In this document: one piece after another, positions 1-10,445 of the stretch
How the letters are laid out: every line of letters begins with the position of its first letter
Numbering within the stretch: the first letter of the stretch is position 1
DNA from: Erpobdella octoculata
Taxonomy: Eukaryota > Annelida > Clitellata > Hirudinida > Erpobdellidae
Reading direction: 5' to 3'
Length of the DNA stretch: 64,000 nt
Assembly: GCA_963978895.1 (NCBI GenBank)
Contig: OZ022241.1
Coordinates: 4,583,467-4,647,466, forward strand
Position numbers and translations under genes: made by a program
Notes under the pieces: generated by a model
What the model was told of the DNA's origin: nothing
The model's input: only the letters and a program-made list of their open reading frames with translations
Databases searched by the model: none

Positions 1-539
1 CATTCTTTGTGGCTGCAATGTTTTTTGCTTATTCTTCACTTGTTTAAATGTATTTCATATTTTTAGATTTATGGCTTTAGTATGCATACAGAACAGATTT
101 GTTATTTTTGACAGTCACCGCAGAAAATATGAGATAAAATACGAAAGCAGTTTTGCGGGAAATCCAAAAATCCGGCAGTTCAGTTAGTGGGTGATGTGTT
201 AAGAATGCGAGGCTACAATTAGCTAAAAAATCTAAAAAAATTTAACTAAAAACAAAAAAGTTACCGCAGTAATCCAAAATCATATGAAAACGGTTACCAC
301 GGTAGATACCGTGGGGTTATGATAAATGTGGGAACTCCGCTTAACGTGATGAACTAGTTTCTATGACTAAAGTCGTAATATTTTTCATTCGAAAGCCGCA
401 AGAGAGATCTACAGTGGAGAACACTCCAGAAACGTAGTTGCCTGTAAAGTGTGAGTTTTAGAGAAAAAAGGAATTTCTGTAAAAAGCTAAGGGAATAAGG
501 TATTGAGTTCGAGTTCTCATTTTCTTGAAGGTTGGGACG

Positions 540-773
540 GTTGGGACAGATGATGCATCACCCACCAGGATACCCGGTTTTCGGGAAATGACCGTAGTTG
601 AAAGTAAAAGTTGGGAAAAAGTGTGATTCTTCAAAAAAAATTTTGAAAAATACCTAAGATTTCCCTCCTCCCGTTCGTCAGCTTTTTTTGGGAGGAGGAA
701 GTGTGAAAAATTTTGGATGTGTCGTACTTGCATCCCCCACCATGCAGGAGTTTCTGGATCCGCCACTGCTTGG
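540..773 (-). repeat. Left arm of head-to-head repeat pair
   Basis: Read on the minus strand, this segment starts GCAGTGGCGGATCCAG and runs through a 'TTTTTCACACTT' block, a 'CCCAAAAAA' block, 'TGACGAA' and 'AAAACCGGGTAT'. The same landmarks occur in the same order on the plus strand from 862 to about 1243. The two are therefore diverged copies of one interspersed element placed head-to-head with about 90 bp between them. The family was not identified. Confidence 0.65.
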
Positions 774-861
774 AGGAGACTAGATGCAGTGCACAAACTC
801 GTAGACCGAAAAGAGACGTCATAATTGCATTTGTGACTGAATATATGAATATACCTGTGAG

Positions 862-1300
<439 letters not shown>

Positions 1301-1745
1301 CACGCCACAAAACCGGTTTTGCTGTTCTAAACGCTCTTAGTTTGAATAACTTAGTTAGTATTAAAAATGTAGTGTTAGTTAGCTTGTCCAAGAGGATCAT
1401 CGATTGATCATCAACAAAGTTTTTGTACGAATCGGTAGAGATTTGTCGGTGTTTATAGGGCCTAGGCAGCCATAGTAATGATATGAGCCTACAAATAACC
1501 ATTAAATTAATGCTAACGTGTTTAAGTGTGCATGTTTAATACAACTAGATACTAATAAATTTACTAATAATATAAATCCATTCACGTTTTTTTGTTACAA
1601 TTGTAAACATTCAAGATGGGTTCTTCCATGCTGCGTGAAGATTTCAGTGCAGACTGCAATAATAAGATTCACTCTATTAGTTTAAGAATATATTTGCTAT
1701 TCATACGAGAAATTTATTTGTTTTTAGTTTTTGTTATTTTCCCTA

Positions 1746-4700
1746 ATGGCTGAACTCCTTGCCTCTCTGAAGGATAACCCGTACTTTGGAGCAGGATTCG
1801 GTCTGGTCGGGGTTGGAGCATTGATGGCTGTCCTGAGACGAGGCTCCCAACACGGGATGATCTTATTCAGACGTCATTATATGACAACTCTAGAAGTGAC
1901 TAGTCGTGACAAAAGCTATTACTGGCTTCTGCAGTGGATCAACAGTCAAGGTCGCCAAACTCAACACCTGAGCGTCAACACCACATTTCAACAGACCAGT
2001 CAGGGTAGAGTCGAGACACAGTTTCACTTTGTTCCCAGCCCTGGGGTGCATTATTTCAGACACAAAGGCACGTGGATTCAGGTGGAACGAAATCGCGAAA
2101 AGCAGGTGAACAAATTTTTCAATTAGAACGGAACATTTATTTTAAAACCATTACTTTTTAAAACTTAGTAGTGGAGAATAGTGCAATAAATTATTTTTAC
2201 TGTTTTTACTATAAATTAAATTGAATATAGTATAGCATTGGAAAGATGTTTAAAATACAAATTAATTGATCCAAACAGTTTCTTAATATTTGATCGAACA
2301 AAAACGCTATCGACAAAAAAACCATCGGCGCTTAAAAAAATAAAATGAAGCAAACTAAAAGTGAAACCGAGTCATAAAATAGGCGCTCATAAAATTACTT
2401 CTGCAAATTAAGGTACACAAATGCAAACAGCAGCCTCATTACGAAACTTACCCTCAACCGTCTTCTTAAATAAATTTGTTGGATTATTTAAGGTGGTAAT
2501 TGCAAGACTAGTTGGTTCACTTGTGCAAAATATCTTTCCAATAATATATTATATGCAGTAATATCAGCATAAACTGCACAAAAAATTTATTCTGCTAGTC
2601 ACCACCTTTAACCATTATTAACATTAATTATATCTAGTCGATTATAATTTAATACATTTTGCTTTTCCTTAGTTGAAACTTTTTATAAAATAATTGAATA
2701 TGCTCTATGACATGAATATACTAAAAACGATTAATGTGATTGGTGTGTATTTGACCTACTTATCTTTCAGTTAATTTTAATAAAAATAAACAGATGGCTG
2801 ACATACAGACTGGGGTTCCTTTCGAGTCAGTAACAATGACCTCATTTGGTCGGAAGCACCAGCTTTACTTTGACATTCTCAACCAGGCTCGTGAATCAGC
2901 TCTACAGATGCAAGAAGGTAAAACGATTATGTACACTGCTGCTGGAGCCGAGTGGCGACCTTTCGGACATCCGAGAAAAAGGCGTCCCATATCCTCCGTC
3001 ACGTTAGATAGAGGACAAGCAGAGTCTATCTTGGCAGATGTCAAGGATTTTATTAACAGCTCTGCTTGGTATACTCAGAGAGGAATTCCTTACCGGAGGG
3101 GTTACCTTCTCCATGGGCCGCCTGGTTGTGGAAAAAGCAGCTTCATCACTGCTCTTGCGGGTTTGTAGTTTTAAGTTTGTTGCAGATTTTTGATTGGTTT
3201 AGCCCTATCCAATGATTTTTTTCCATTTAGGCTCGTTAGCATAGTTTGTTGTTGATATAGGGTATTAAAGTTAAAGTTTTAGAATTTCAAGCACCCTTTT
3301 GTGGAACACCTCAGAGCTCCTTTACAATTTCTATTAACCCATATATGCCGAAGTTTGAATTTGCATGTTATATTGATATGAGGGGTTCTTCATATTGGTC
3401 TTATTGATAAATAATTTTTTATTTTTTTTTATTTTAAAGTTTAGTATTTTTTTTTCTCTTATGAAGATTGATCCTTTATAAAGGATTGTCGGCACACAGC
3501 AAAACATTTAATATTTTTTTATTTTATTTTATTTTTTTAAAGATAATCTGTATCGATAAAACTACATAAAAAACATTGTTATGGTTCAAGATAACTGTTT
3601 CTACAGTTATTTCGTGTGATAGTTCAAAAAACAGTCTTTTGGGTGCAGGCCAACCGGGGTACTGCCACTGGTACATTTCTGACAAACAAAATTCGTTTTC
3701 TTTTTGCAAACATCGCATTTCTTTTGTTTGTCGATGTAAAGTGGCAGATGATCCAGACGATCTAAACGTACATCACTTGAGACCCTGCAATTGCCAAATT
3801 GAGTAGTCCAGCCCTTCGACTGCTGATCGTTTAGCCTTAGGGCAAACCTCTGGCTGTAAACCTCGACGATCTCACGTCTGAATCCGAGAAGGTCCAAACG
3901 GTGTTGGCTGTAGGAAGGGCTTCTCTTATACAAATAAAACGCATTTTGGATCGAAACGTCCAGCATGTAGTTGAAAAGTGGCCACCACCACTTTTTCGAC
4001 CGAATGCTGGTACGGTAACTGCTGATGTTTTGATCCATCCGATCGGTGCCGCCCATACATACGTTATATTTTTTGATTGCAGAAGGCTGAGTCACCAAGA
4101 TTTCTTTCTTGGCAGTGCTGGACCATCGCTTGGCTTTGTCAACTGGCTGCACGCCATATACATTAGATGCAATGGTTACTGGACTGTTGTCATGCCAACG
4201 GATGACGATGACTTTTCCAGCCTGGTCGTAGCGATGATCAATATGCCCCCGATCTTTTTTCTTCATTTCTGCTGGCGTTATCAATGGACACTTGTCAGTA
4301 CGGTTCGCTCTCAGAGTTCCAGTAGCTCCAAAACCATGCTCAGTCAGGTGGTCCAGCAGGTGAAGCGACGTAAAGAAGTTGTCGAAAAACAACTTGTAAA
4401 TCGGTCCTTTAGGTAGACTGTTGATCAGGTCAACGACGACAGAACCTCCTAATCCTAGTTCCTGGTTTGTCACCGAACCCTTTCCCTGATAGGCTTTGAA
4501 CTGTACAAGGTAACCTAGGGTACTATTTAGACACCACATCTTGTAACCAAATCTAATTGGTTTGCCACGGATAAACTGCTTACACCCGTGGTGACCGAAG
4601 TACGGTACCATCGACTCGTCAATCGATAGGTGAGTCTCATGACGAAACATTTTCAAGAAAGACTGATTGAGAATGTCAAAAAGCGGCCTCAATTTGGCGA

Positions 4701-7700
4701 ACTTGTCATCTTTGTCCAAATGGTTGTTGTCTGCCAGGTGAAAATATCTCATTATCTCATCGAACCGGTCACGGGTCATCAAGCCTGCTGCCACATGGTT
4801 ACGACAATCCTCAGCTTGTTCCCAATACATACGGCGCCTAGGAAGCGCAACATACCCAGATAACATCAGCACAGCCAGGAACGCCCGGATGTCATTTCCT
4901 TCGACTGTGAACTGGTGATTACCTCGGAATTTGGCATACGAAATACTTTCGTTTACCATCAGCTGTATCACATCCTCTGAAAAGAATTGTTCAAACCAAA
5001 TGGTAGGAGTCCATTCTTCATCCACGGGCCGCAACCTTTGACTTGCATCGCTTGAATCGAACGCTTCTGCTGCAGAATCCGGTAGATCGTTCTTAGTCCA
5101 CTTCCTTGTCCCTGACTTCGGCTTTGAATTCACTGAAGTTTTTCGCTTCTTCGTCGAAGGCGATCCCGAAAGTCTGTCGTTAGATGACTCTTCGACATCT
5201 TCTTCATCACTATCATTGTTCAGTCGCATCCGATAGTAACGGTTGGTTTTGACGACAATTTCCGCCTCGGCCTGCAGTTGATGTCCATTCAGGTTTTCCA
5301 TCAGTCCACCCTGGTCCTCGTCCGCGCTATCCTCGTCCGTCAGGACGCCATCTGGCGGCGTGATGTAAATGTCTGGGATTTCAAACGAACCAGACTCCAC
5401 CATGGAAATGACTTCATTCAATGTGTACCTAAAATACAAGACCAATAGAAGTGGTTTCCGTAGTATGTTTGTTGAGAAATTACACATGTTATACATATGT
5501 TGCGTATGCGCCAGGCAGTCGCACGGCTGAGACGCGCATGCGAATCTCGCCAACCTATCTCAAGCCAATAAATTGGCGACGTAGAAAAACGGGCCGTTAA
5601 AAGTGGGTTTACAAACACATGTATATCTCCAGATTAACTGGGTCAATTTTAAAAATGGTTACATCATTGAACTTGTAAAAAACCCTTGCTTTCAATGAAA
5701 TTTTTAAATAGCCTTATTTTCGAACCATATTCTTTGAACATTCATTCAAAGTTAGGGGTTCTTTGAGATCATGTATCTTTAAACGATGACGTTTTGAGTG
5801 TATATTTTTAAGGCTACTATGCGTAGAAACTACGTAGCTACAACATTCTAAAATTTCAATTTTCTAGGACCATGCAAAGTATAAAAATCAATCAAATCAC
5901 ACACACATACTGCATGAGATTGCGTATAACTGCTATACGTGATACATGCAGTAATGTGCTATCGCGCATGAGAAGCGACCTGCGTATGAACCACTTTTTA
6001 GCTCATTCAGGCTTAGAGGTAAGATCTCGATGCGTGAACTTCAAATCGATATAACTTCATTAATATAACTCGTAGAACAAAACTTTTGGTAAATTTTGTT
6101 TTCTGATATTATTTTCTTTTAAAAAAATATAAATTTTAATAATTTATTTTTTTTAAAGATTTTCCGTGCGACTGCTTAGTATACGGTGTGCCTACGATCC
6201 TTTATAAAGTATCGACAAAAATGCATTTTTTTTTATACAACCAAATATTCCCCGTGCACGAGCAATAGACAAGCTGACTAAGAACACTTTTAAGTAACAT
6301 ATAAATTAAAAAAATACTGGTTTTCAAGAAAAAGAAAAATTTTATGGACCAACCTTTTTCTTGATTCCATAATAAAAAATTAAACTTCAAAACGTATCTA
6401 AATTCCAACCAAAATCAAAAATATAAATAAAACAAAAAATACTATGGTTTTCAGTAGATATCCTTTAATTGATTTTTATTGAAACATTGATATTAAATTG
6501 AAAATTTAAAAAATTACAATTAGTTTTCCATAGATCCTTTATAAAGGACTGTCGGCTTATATGGGTTAATAGAAATACTTATTTCATGGTTGAAAAGTTG
6601 AAGTCCATAATTTTAAAGTTTAAATGTGATTTTTATATAACATTTCTAAAATTTAATACTACTATACTTTTAAACCATTTCGATAGGTGAACTGGAATTC
6701 GGCATTTGTCTTCTAAGCCTGAATCAGATGGGTTTATCAGACGACCGGTTGAACCATTTAATGAGCGTGGCACCACAGCAGAGCATCATTCTCTTGGAAG
6801 ACGTTGATGCCGCCTTTTCCAGTCGTGACCTTGCCAAGGAGAGTGAGTGATTGTTTGTATAATACGTTTCAGGGAATTGCTTCCTTCTGCATTGGAGGGG
6901 CAGTATTATATGGATTGTTGACTTTATGAATGAATAATTTATTGCAATAATTTATTAGAAAATATTTTCAACACTTTTTTAAATTTATGACTTGTGAATA
7001 TCGATGCAAATGTATTTTTAGCGCTGACCTATGATATCATGTAGCTCATTAACACCTGGTAGGCATCTTTGAGTGCAAGGCAGTTTTAATCATTTAGCAT
7101 ATTTTATTTGGTAATCGGCTTAATCTGTATCTTGTATTTTATCACTACCACCACTAAATATCTGATTAGGTATAAATTCAAGTAGAATTAATACTTTTCC
7201 TAATAGACATTAGTTATGTAACCTTTAAACATTGAAAGATTACTTTAATACAAATTTTCTTCCATTAGATCCATCTATGTACCAAGGGATGGGTAAATTA
7301 ACTTTCAGTGGACTGCTTAATGCGCTCGATGGTGTTGCATCATCCGAAGGAAGGATCGTTTTCATGACGACCAATTACCCCGAGAGGTTGCTGATCAGTT
7401 TTTTTATCGTTTACTTTTTTTAGTGTAATTTGGGATTGAAAAATTAATAATTTTCTGGGATTTATTTATTAATAACTAGCGGAGATACCCGGCGTTGCCC
7501 GGGTTTTTTTAGAGGTTTTTCTAATGTTTGTCTCTTTCTCTCCCGTTTCCTTTCCCACTCCTGTTCGCTTTCCCGTTTTCGGTCGTTTTCCCGCTGCCGG
7601 TCGCTTTCCCGCTCCCGGTCACTTTCCCGTTCTCGGTCGCTTTCCCGCTCCCGGTCGCTGTCCCGTTCCCGCTCACGTTTGCTCTCCCATTCCCGCTCAC

Positions 7701-7779
7701 GCTTGCTTTTCCGTTCCCGCTCGCTGTCCGTTCCGGGTCGCTTTCCCGTTTCTATAATAGACAAACTAACCCACAAACA

Positions 7780-7818
<39 letters not shown>

Positions 7819-8554
7819 CGAATAAACTGTGGAATCAATAGCTTTTCGTTTAGGTGGCATAATTAATTCGATAGAAAGATTTGAAATTATATTTTTTCAG
7901 CCAATTTTCAATATATGACGATGTTTTAAAGGAAATAGTTTTGTACTTTATAGATATATATATATATATATATATGTGTGTAGTTCCCGCTCGCTCACCC
8001 GCTCCGCTCATTTTGTGACGGATTTCAAATTTTTTTTTTTATATTTGATTCCCCTTGACTCTCAAGGTTGTGTGAAAATTTCATTACGATCGGATGAATG
8101 GTGTAGCAATGCATAAACGCCATTAACATATAAACATATATACATATATACATACAAACATTCATTTTTATATATATAGATTAAGAGCTGTCAGTTACAT
8201 GAAATTATTTGTGTATATATTTTTAGAAGTTGAAATACTTTTTTTTATATATCTGTTTATTGTGTTTGAATCTGACCAATGTTATGCAGGCTGGACAGTG
8301 CACTTGTTCGACCGGGAAGAGTGGACATGAAAGTCAAAATCGACTTCTGCTCCGACCACCAGCTGGAAGAAATGTTTTCTCGATTTTATCCTCAGAGCAC
8401 ACCCAAACAGGCCATAAGTTTTGTTCACCAAGTAAGGCTCCTCAATCCTGACAGAAACATTAGTCCTGCCCAAGTCCAAGGCCATTTCATGCTTTTCAAA
8501 AATGGTCAAGAGGGAGCAATTGAGAATGCAACATTTATCTCCAAACCAACATAG
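1746..8554 (+). CDS. BCS1L: Mitochondrial chaperone BCS1 (complex III assembly AAA ATPase)
   Basis: Five coding exons: 1746-2105, 2794-3160, 6687-6842, 7269-7386 and 8290-8554. All have GT-AG introns and matching phases and give 421 residues (human protein 419). The product is the inner-membrane AAA chaperone that moves the folded Rieske iron-sulfur protein into complex III. Visible features are an N-terminal membrane segment in the family context [15 protein letters not shown] (about residues 8-30) followed by the BCS1 N-domain, Walker [10 protein letters not shown] (about 228-236), Walker [12 protein letters not shown], and the second region of homology with MTTN and a paired-arginine LVRPGR. 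The start is the ATG at 1746, because a frame upstream has only non-ATG codons. Intron 2 (3.5 kb) carries a complete piggyBac in antisense, and intron 4 carries another interspersed repeat. A complex IV subunit gene and a complex III subunit gene follow directly downstream. Confidence 0.97.
3338..6565 (-). mobile_element. piggyBac element with TTAA target duplication and terminal inverted repeats
   Basis: The element is 3228 bp and is bounded by TTAA at 3334-3337 and 6566-6569. Terminal inverted repeats begin CCCATATAWGCCGA, 14 bp with one mismatch. A subterminal motif around GATCCTTTATAAAGGA occurs at 3470-3494, in degraded form at 6196-6215, and at 6533-6556. Outside the TTAA, the left flank ATTTCTA and the right flank TAGAAAT are complementary, so the empty site was a perfect palindrome. 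The transposase lies inside in antisense to the host gene BCS1L (intron 2). Confidence 0.93.
3607..5403 (-). CDS. piggyBac transposase (DDE_Tnp_1_7 type), apparently intact
   Basis: The frame is open with no stop from 5553 to 3607 (648 codons). The first plausible ATG, at 5403, gives 598 residues. A good acceptor (TTTTAG at 5434-5429) sits just upstream, and the family N-terminal motif YTLNEVIS starts right after it, so a small 5' exon may supply the real start. Numbered on the full frame, the acidic N-terminus has [15 protein letters not shown] (67-81). The catalytic aspartates are D312 (IDESM), D391 (FFDNFF) and D504/D507 (GGTDRMD). The C-terminus is a Cys/His-rich domain (CDVC, CQKC, then H and C) at about 613-641, which in piggyBac proteins binds the terminal repeats. 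With all catalytic residues and both ends present, the copy looks young and possibly autonomous. It is a selfish element and not a host gene. Confidence 0.95.
   Translation of the reverse strand: MVESGSFEIPDIYITPPDGVLTDEDSADEDQGGLMENLNGHQLQAEAEIVVKTNRYYRMRLNNDSDEEDVEESSNDRLSGSPSTKKRKTSVNSKPKSGTRKWTKNDLPDSAAEAFDSSDASQRLRPVDEEWTPTIWFEQFFSEDVIQLMVNESISYAKFRGNHQFTVEGNDIRAFLAVLMLSGYVALPRRRMYWEQAEDCRNHVAAGLMTRDRFDEIMRYFHLADNNHLDKDDKFAKLRPLFDILNQSFLKMFRHETHLSIDESMVPYFGHHGCKQFIRGKPIRFGYKMWCLNSTLGYLVQFKAYQGKGSVTNQELGLGGSVVVDLINSLPKGPIYKLFFDNFFTSLHLLDHLTEHGFGATGTLRANRTDKCPLITPAEMKKKDRGHIDHRYDQAGKVIVIRWHDNSPVTIASNVYGVQPVDKAKRWSSTAKKEILVTQPSAIKKYNVCMGGTDRMDQNISSYRTSIRSKKWWWPLFNYMLDVSIQNAFYLYKRSPSYSQHRLDLLGFRREIVEVYSQRFALRLNDQQSKGWTTQFGNCRVSSDVRLDRLDHLPLYIDKQKKCDVCKKKTNFVCQKCTSGSTPVGLHPKDCFLNYHTK
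7475..8181 (+). mobile_element. Interspersed non-autonomous element, copy 1 (in BCS1L intron 4)
   Basis: It starts ACTAGCGGAGATACCCGGCG and continues with an imperfect array of CGGTCGCTTTCCCG-like units, an (AT)n tract, a conserved core including TTGATTCCCCTTGACTCTC and TGTGTGAAAATTTCATTACG, and a short TATATATATAGATTA tail. A second copy in reverse orientation lies at 20031-20472. The 3' layout resembles RTE/SINE-like retroelement tails, but no coding remnant is visible and the class is a guess. Confidence 0.75.
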
Positions 8555-8601
8555 AGATATTGTTTTGTAATCATTTTTTGTAGTATTAACATTTTTGTGT
8601 C

Positions 8602-8607
8602 AATAAA
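8602..8607 (+). terminator. Polyadenylation signal of BCS1L
   Basis: AATAAA 48 nt after the BCS1L stop codon. Confidence 0.75.
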
Positions 8608-8610
8608 AAT

Positions 8611-9633
8611 TATTTATACATGGCTAAGTTGTTCAATATAATAAGTCCTTGTGAAAGTCCTAAACTCAATTGACCAACTTTTGACTTATGGAGTACAGAA
8701 GTACAAGCTAATTTCTAGAAACTTGAAAATTGAAGAATGAATCTAAGTGCCAAGAAGAAAAGTGTATCTCTGCTGATCTATTCATCATAAGAATAGATAT
8801 AGGATATAGAATAAGGATATCCCCTAGATGGGAAGTAATTCCCTTGAGAGATGTTTATTTTTTTATTCTTTTTCTTGTGTTCATCCCAATAAACAAATAA
8901 ATAAATAAAAAAAAAGAAGCATTTTATCAAATGTCCATCATCACGGTCATCACATAGTGTTCCTTGTATTGGGTAAAATTTTAAGTTTGAACTATAGAGT
9001 AGGTCTTTCCTAAAAAAAAATTTCGAGACTCGTATAATCATGTACATACATACGGAACACTTTCTACTTTGAATTGAAGCACCCTTCTACAAAGTGCTAA
9101 AATAATTTTATTCAAATTATGGTAGGATATAGAAACATTCAAATATAGTAAGACATTGGTTTTTAGCATTAAATAAAATGGATGAAGTGGTTTCTTAAAA
9201 GTGCGTTGGAAGCCTATATAATTTGTGTAGCAAATAGGAATGGGGTAACTAAAACATAACAATACAATCCGAAAATTTGAAAGCCTTAAGTAAAGCTGAA
9301 AGATAACTTCCAAGTTAAAAACACCGTGAACTCTGATTAAGGGTTATCAGAGAAACATCAGTAATGGCCTGATCCTATGACAATTGAATAACAAATATAG
9401 CTTATCAGTAAACTAAAATCTTGAAATCCTGACCAACTGTGAATGGATTGAGCAGACAATCGGCACAGGAAAAGATTTGTTAAACAAGATACCAATCCGA
9501 CGATATATGAACACAATAACCCTTAAGGTTAAAGGTTTTCCAACCAGTATCTGGTCGTTCAATTTAATATCAAGAAAGTATGGAGCTATTCATTGTCAAA
9601 ACTTCCAGGTTATCAAAGCCTCAGTTTAATTAG
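8611..9633. other. Convergent intergenic region between BCS1L and COX8
   Basis: A tail-to-tail spacer about 1 kb long, AT-rich. The short frames here lack splice context or recognisable motifs, and I see no gene or clear repeat. Confidence 0.6.
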
Positions 9634-9639
9634 TTTATT
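9634..9639 (-). terminator. Polyadenylation signal of COX8
   Basis: AATAAA on the minus strand, 131 nt after the COX8 stop codon. Confidence 0.6.
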
Positions 9640-9769
9640 ATCTTTTTAACAACATTAAAGTTTCTGCAAACATATTAAAAAGCTATCAGAGTTATGTAAC
9701 AAACAAAAAAGTTCTACATGAATCTTTTCCAACACAAATGTAGCTTCCTTATCTGTCCTCTTTTTTCAA

Positions 9770-10055
9770 TTATTCTCCTTTTTTCCTGTAGTTTTTGACG
9801 TTTGCTATGATGTAGGCAGGCGTGCCATAGAGGGCAACAAAGCAGAAAACCAGTGCCGCACCTTTTTGCTATAAAAAATCAGAAAAATATTTTAATATCT
9901 TTAAAAAACAAACTTGGGCTAAAAATTAAAATACATACTATTGGAGTGATGGGGTTGCGAGGGGGTCCAAAAACATTAGTGCCGTTCATGCGGACTGAAA
10001 CTCCACTGAAGGGCTTTTTAGCCACTACCAGACCACGAGTAAGAAAAGACGACAT
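9770..10055 (-). CDS. COX8: Cytochrome c oxidase subunit 8, mitochondrial (complex IV)
   Basis: Two exons on the minus strand, 10055-9939 and 9868-9770, with a strong GTATGT donor and a TATAG acceptor, phase 0, 71 residues (human COX8A 69). Residues 1-24 look like a mitochondrial presequence: MSSFLTRGLVVAKKPFSG is basic, hydroxylated and free of acid residues. The mature part has a GPPRNP segment, one membrane helix (about residues 42-62, GAALVFCFVALYGTPAYI) and a basic tail NVKNYRKKGE. The proline in the helix followed by an aromatic and the K-x-YR tail are the COX8 signature. COX7C is the main alternative and fits the tail less well. It is divergently paired with UQCRB, whose ATG is 390 bp away, and convergent with BCS1L. 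Confidence 0.75.
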
Positions 10056-10445
10056 TTCTCGGCAAAAAAACAAACGAAATGCAGAAAGGATATGAATGTC
10101 ACCTTCCGAAATCTTGCGCACAACAAACGGTAATAAACTTGCAGCAGAAGCGCTGGGTAAACTCGTCTGGTAAAACTTTTTTGTTGCATACAATTAATAT
10201 TTTTATATTTAAAAAACTTATTTTTAAATTTTAGTTTAGTTTAAGGTTTTGCAAAATAAAAAAATTAAATGCAGTTAATTACGCAAATATATGTTTGCAC
10301 CTATAAATACAATACTATTTTTTAAGTAAATAACTTTTTTGTTTTTAAAACTGAAGCTCATAAAGTCTCCACTTTCCTGCAAAAATCCACATTACCAGAC
10401 ATCTTATCGTTTTCATTTTCATAACATTGCTTTCTGAAGGTTGAA
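10056..10445. promoter_or_regulatory. Shared bidirectional promoter region COX8 / UQCRB
   Basis: These 390 bp separate the start codons of two oppositely transcribed nuclear OXPHOS genes and must contain both 5' UTRs and both core promoters. The sequence is AT-rich and I cannot pick out a TATA box or a CpG island. The COX8 reading frame stays open upstream to 10193, but the first family-like start is 10055. Confidence 0.7.

Noticed and set aside
3901..4416. 171-codon plus-strand frame inside the piggyBac
   Set aside because: A shadow on the opposite strand of the transposase coding sequence.
3607..5553. Domesticated host gene of the PGBD class
   Set aside because: Terminal repeats and the TTAA duplication are intact around it, the mark of a mobile copy.
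7462..7866. Overlapping frames on both strands with Arg-Glu-Ser or Phe-Pro repeats
   Set aside because: Products of the GC-rich internal array and AT tract of the interspersed element.
10056..10193. In-frame N-terminal extension of COX8 upstream of 10055
   Set aside because: It would add about 46 residues, far beyond the family length. The ATG at 10055 gives a normal presequence.
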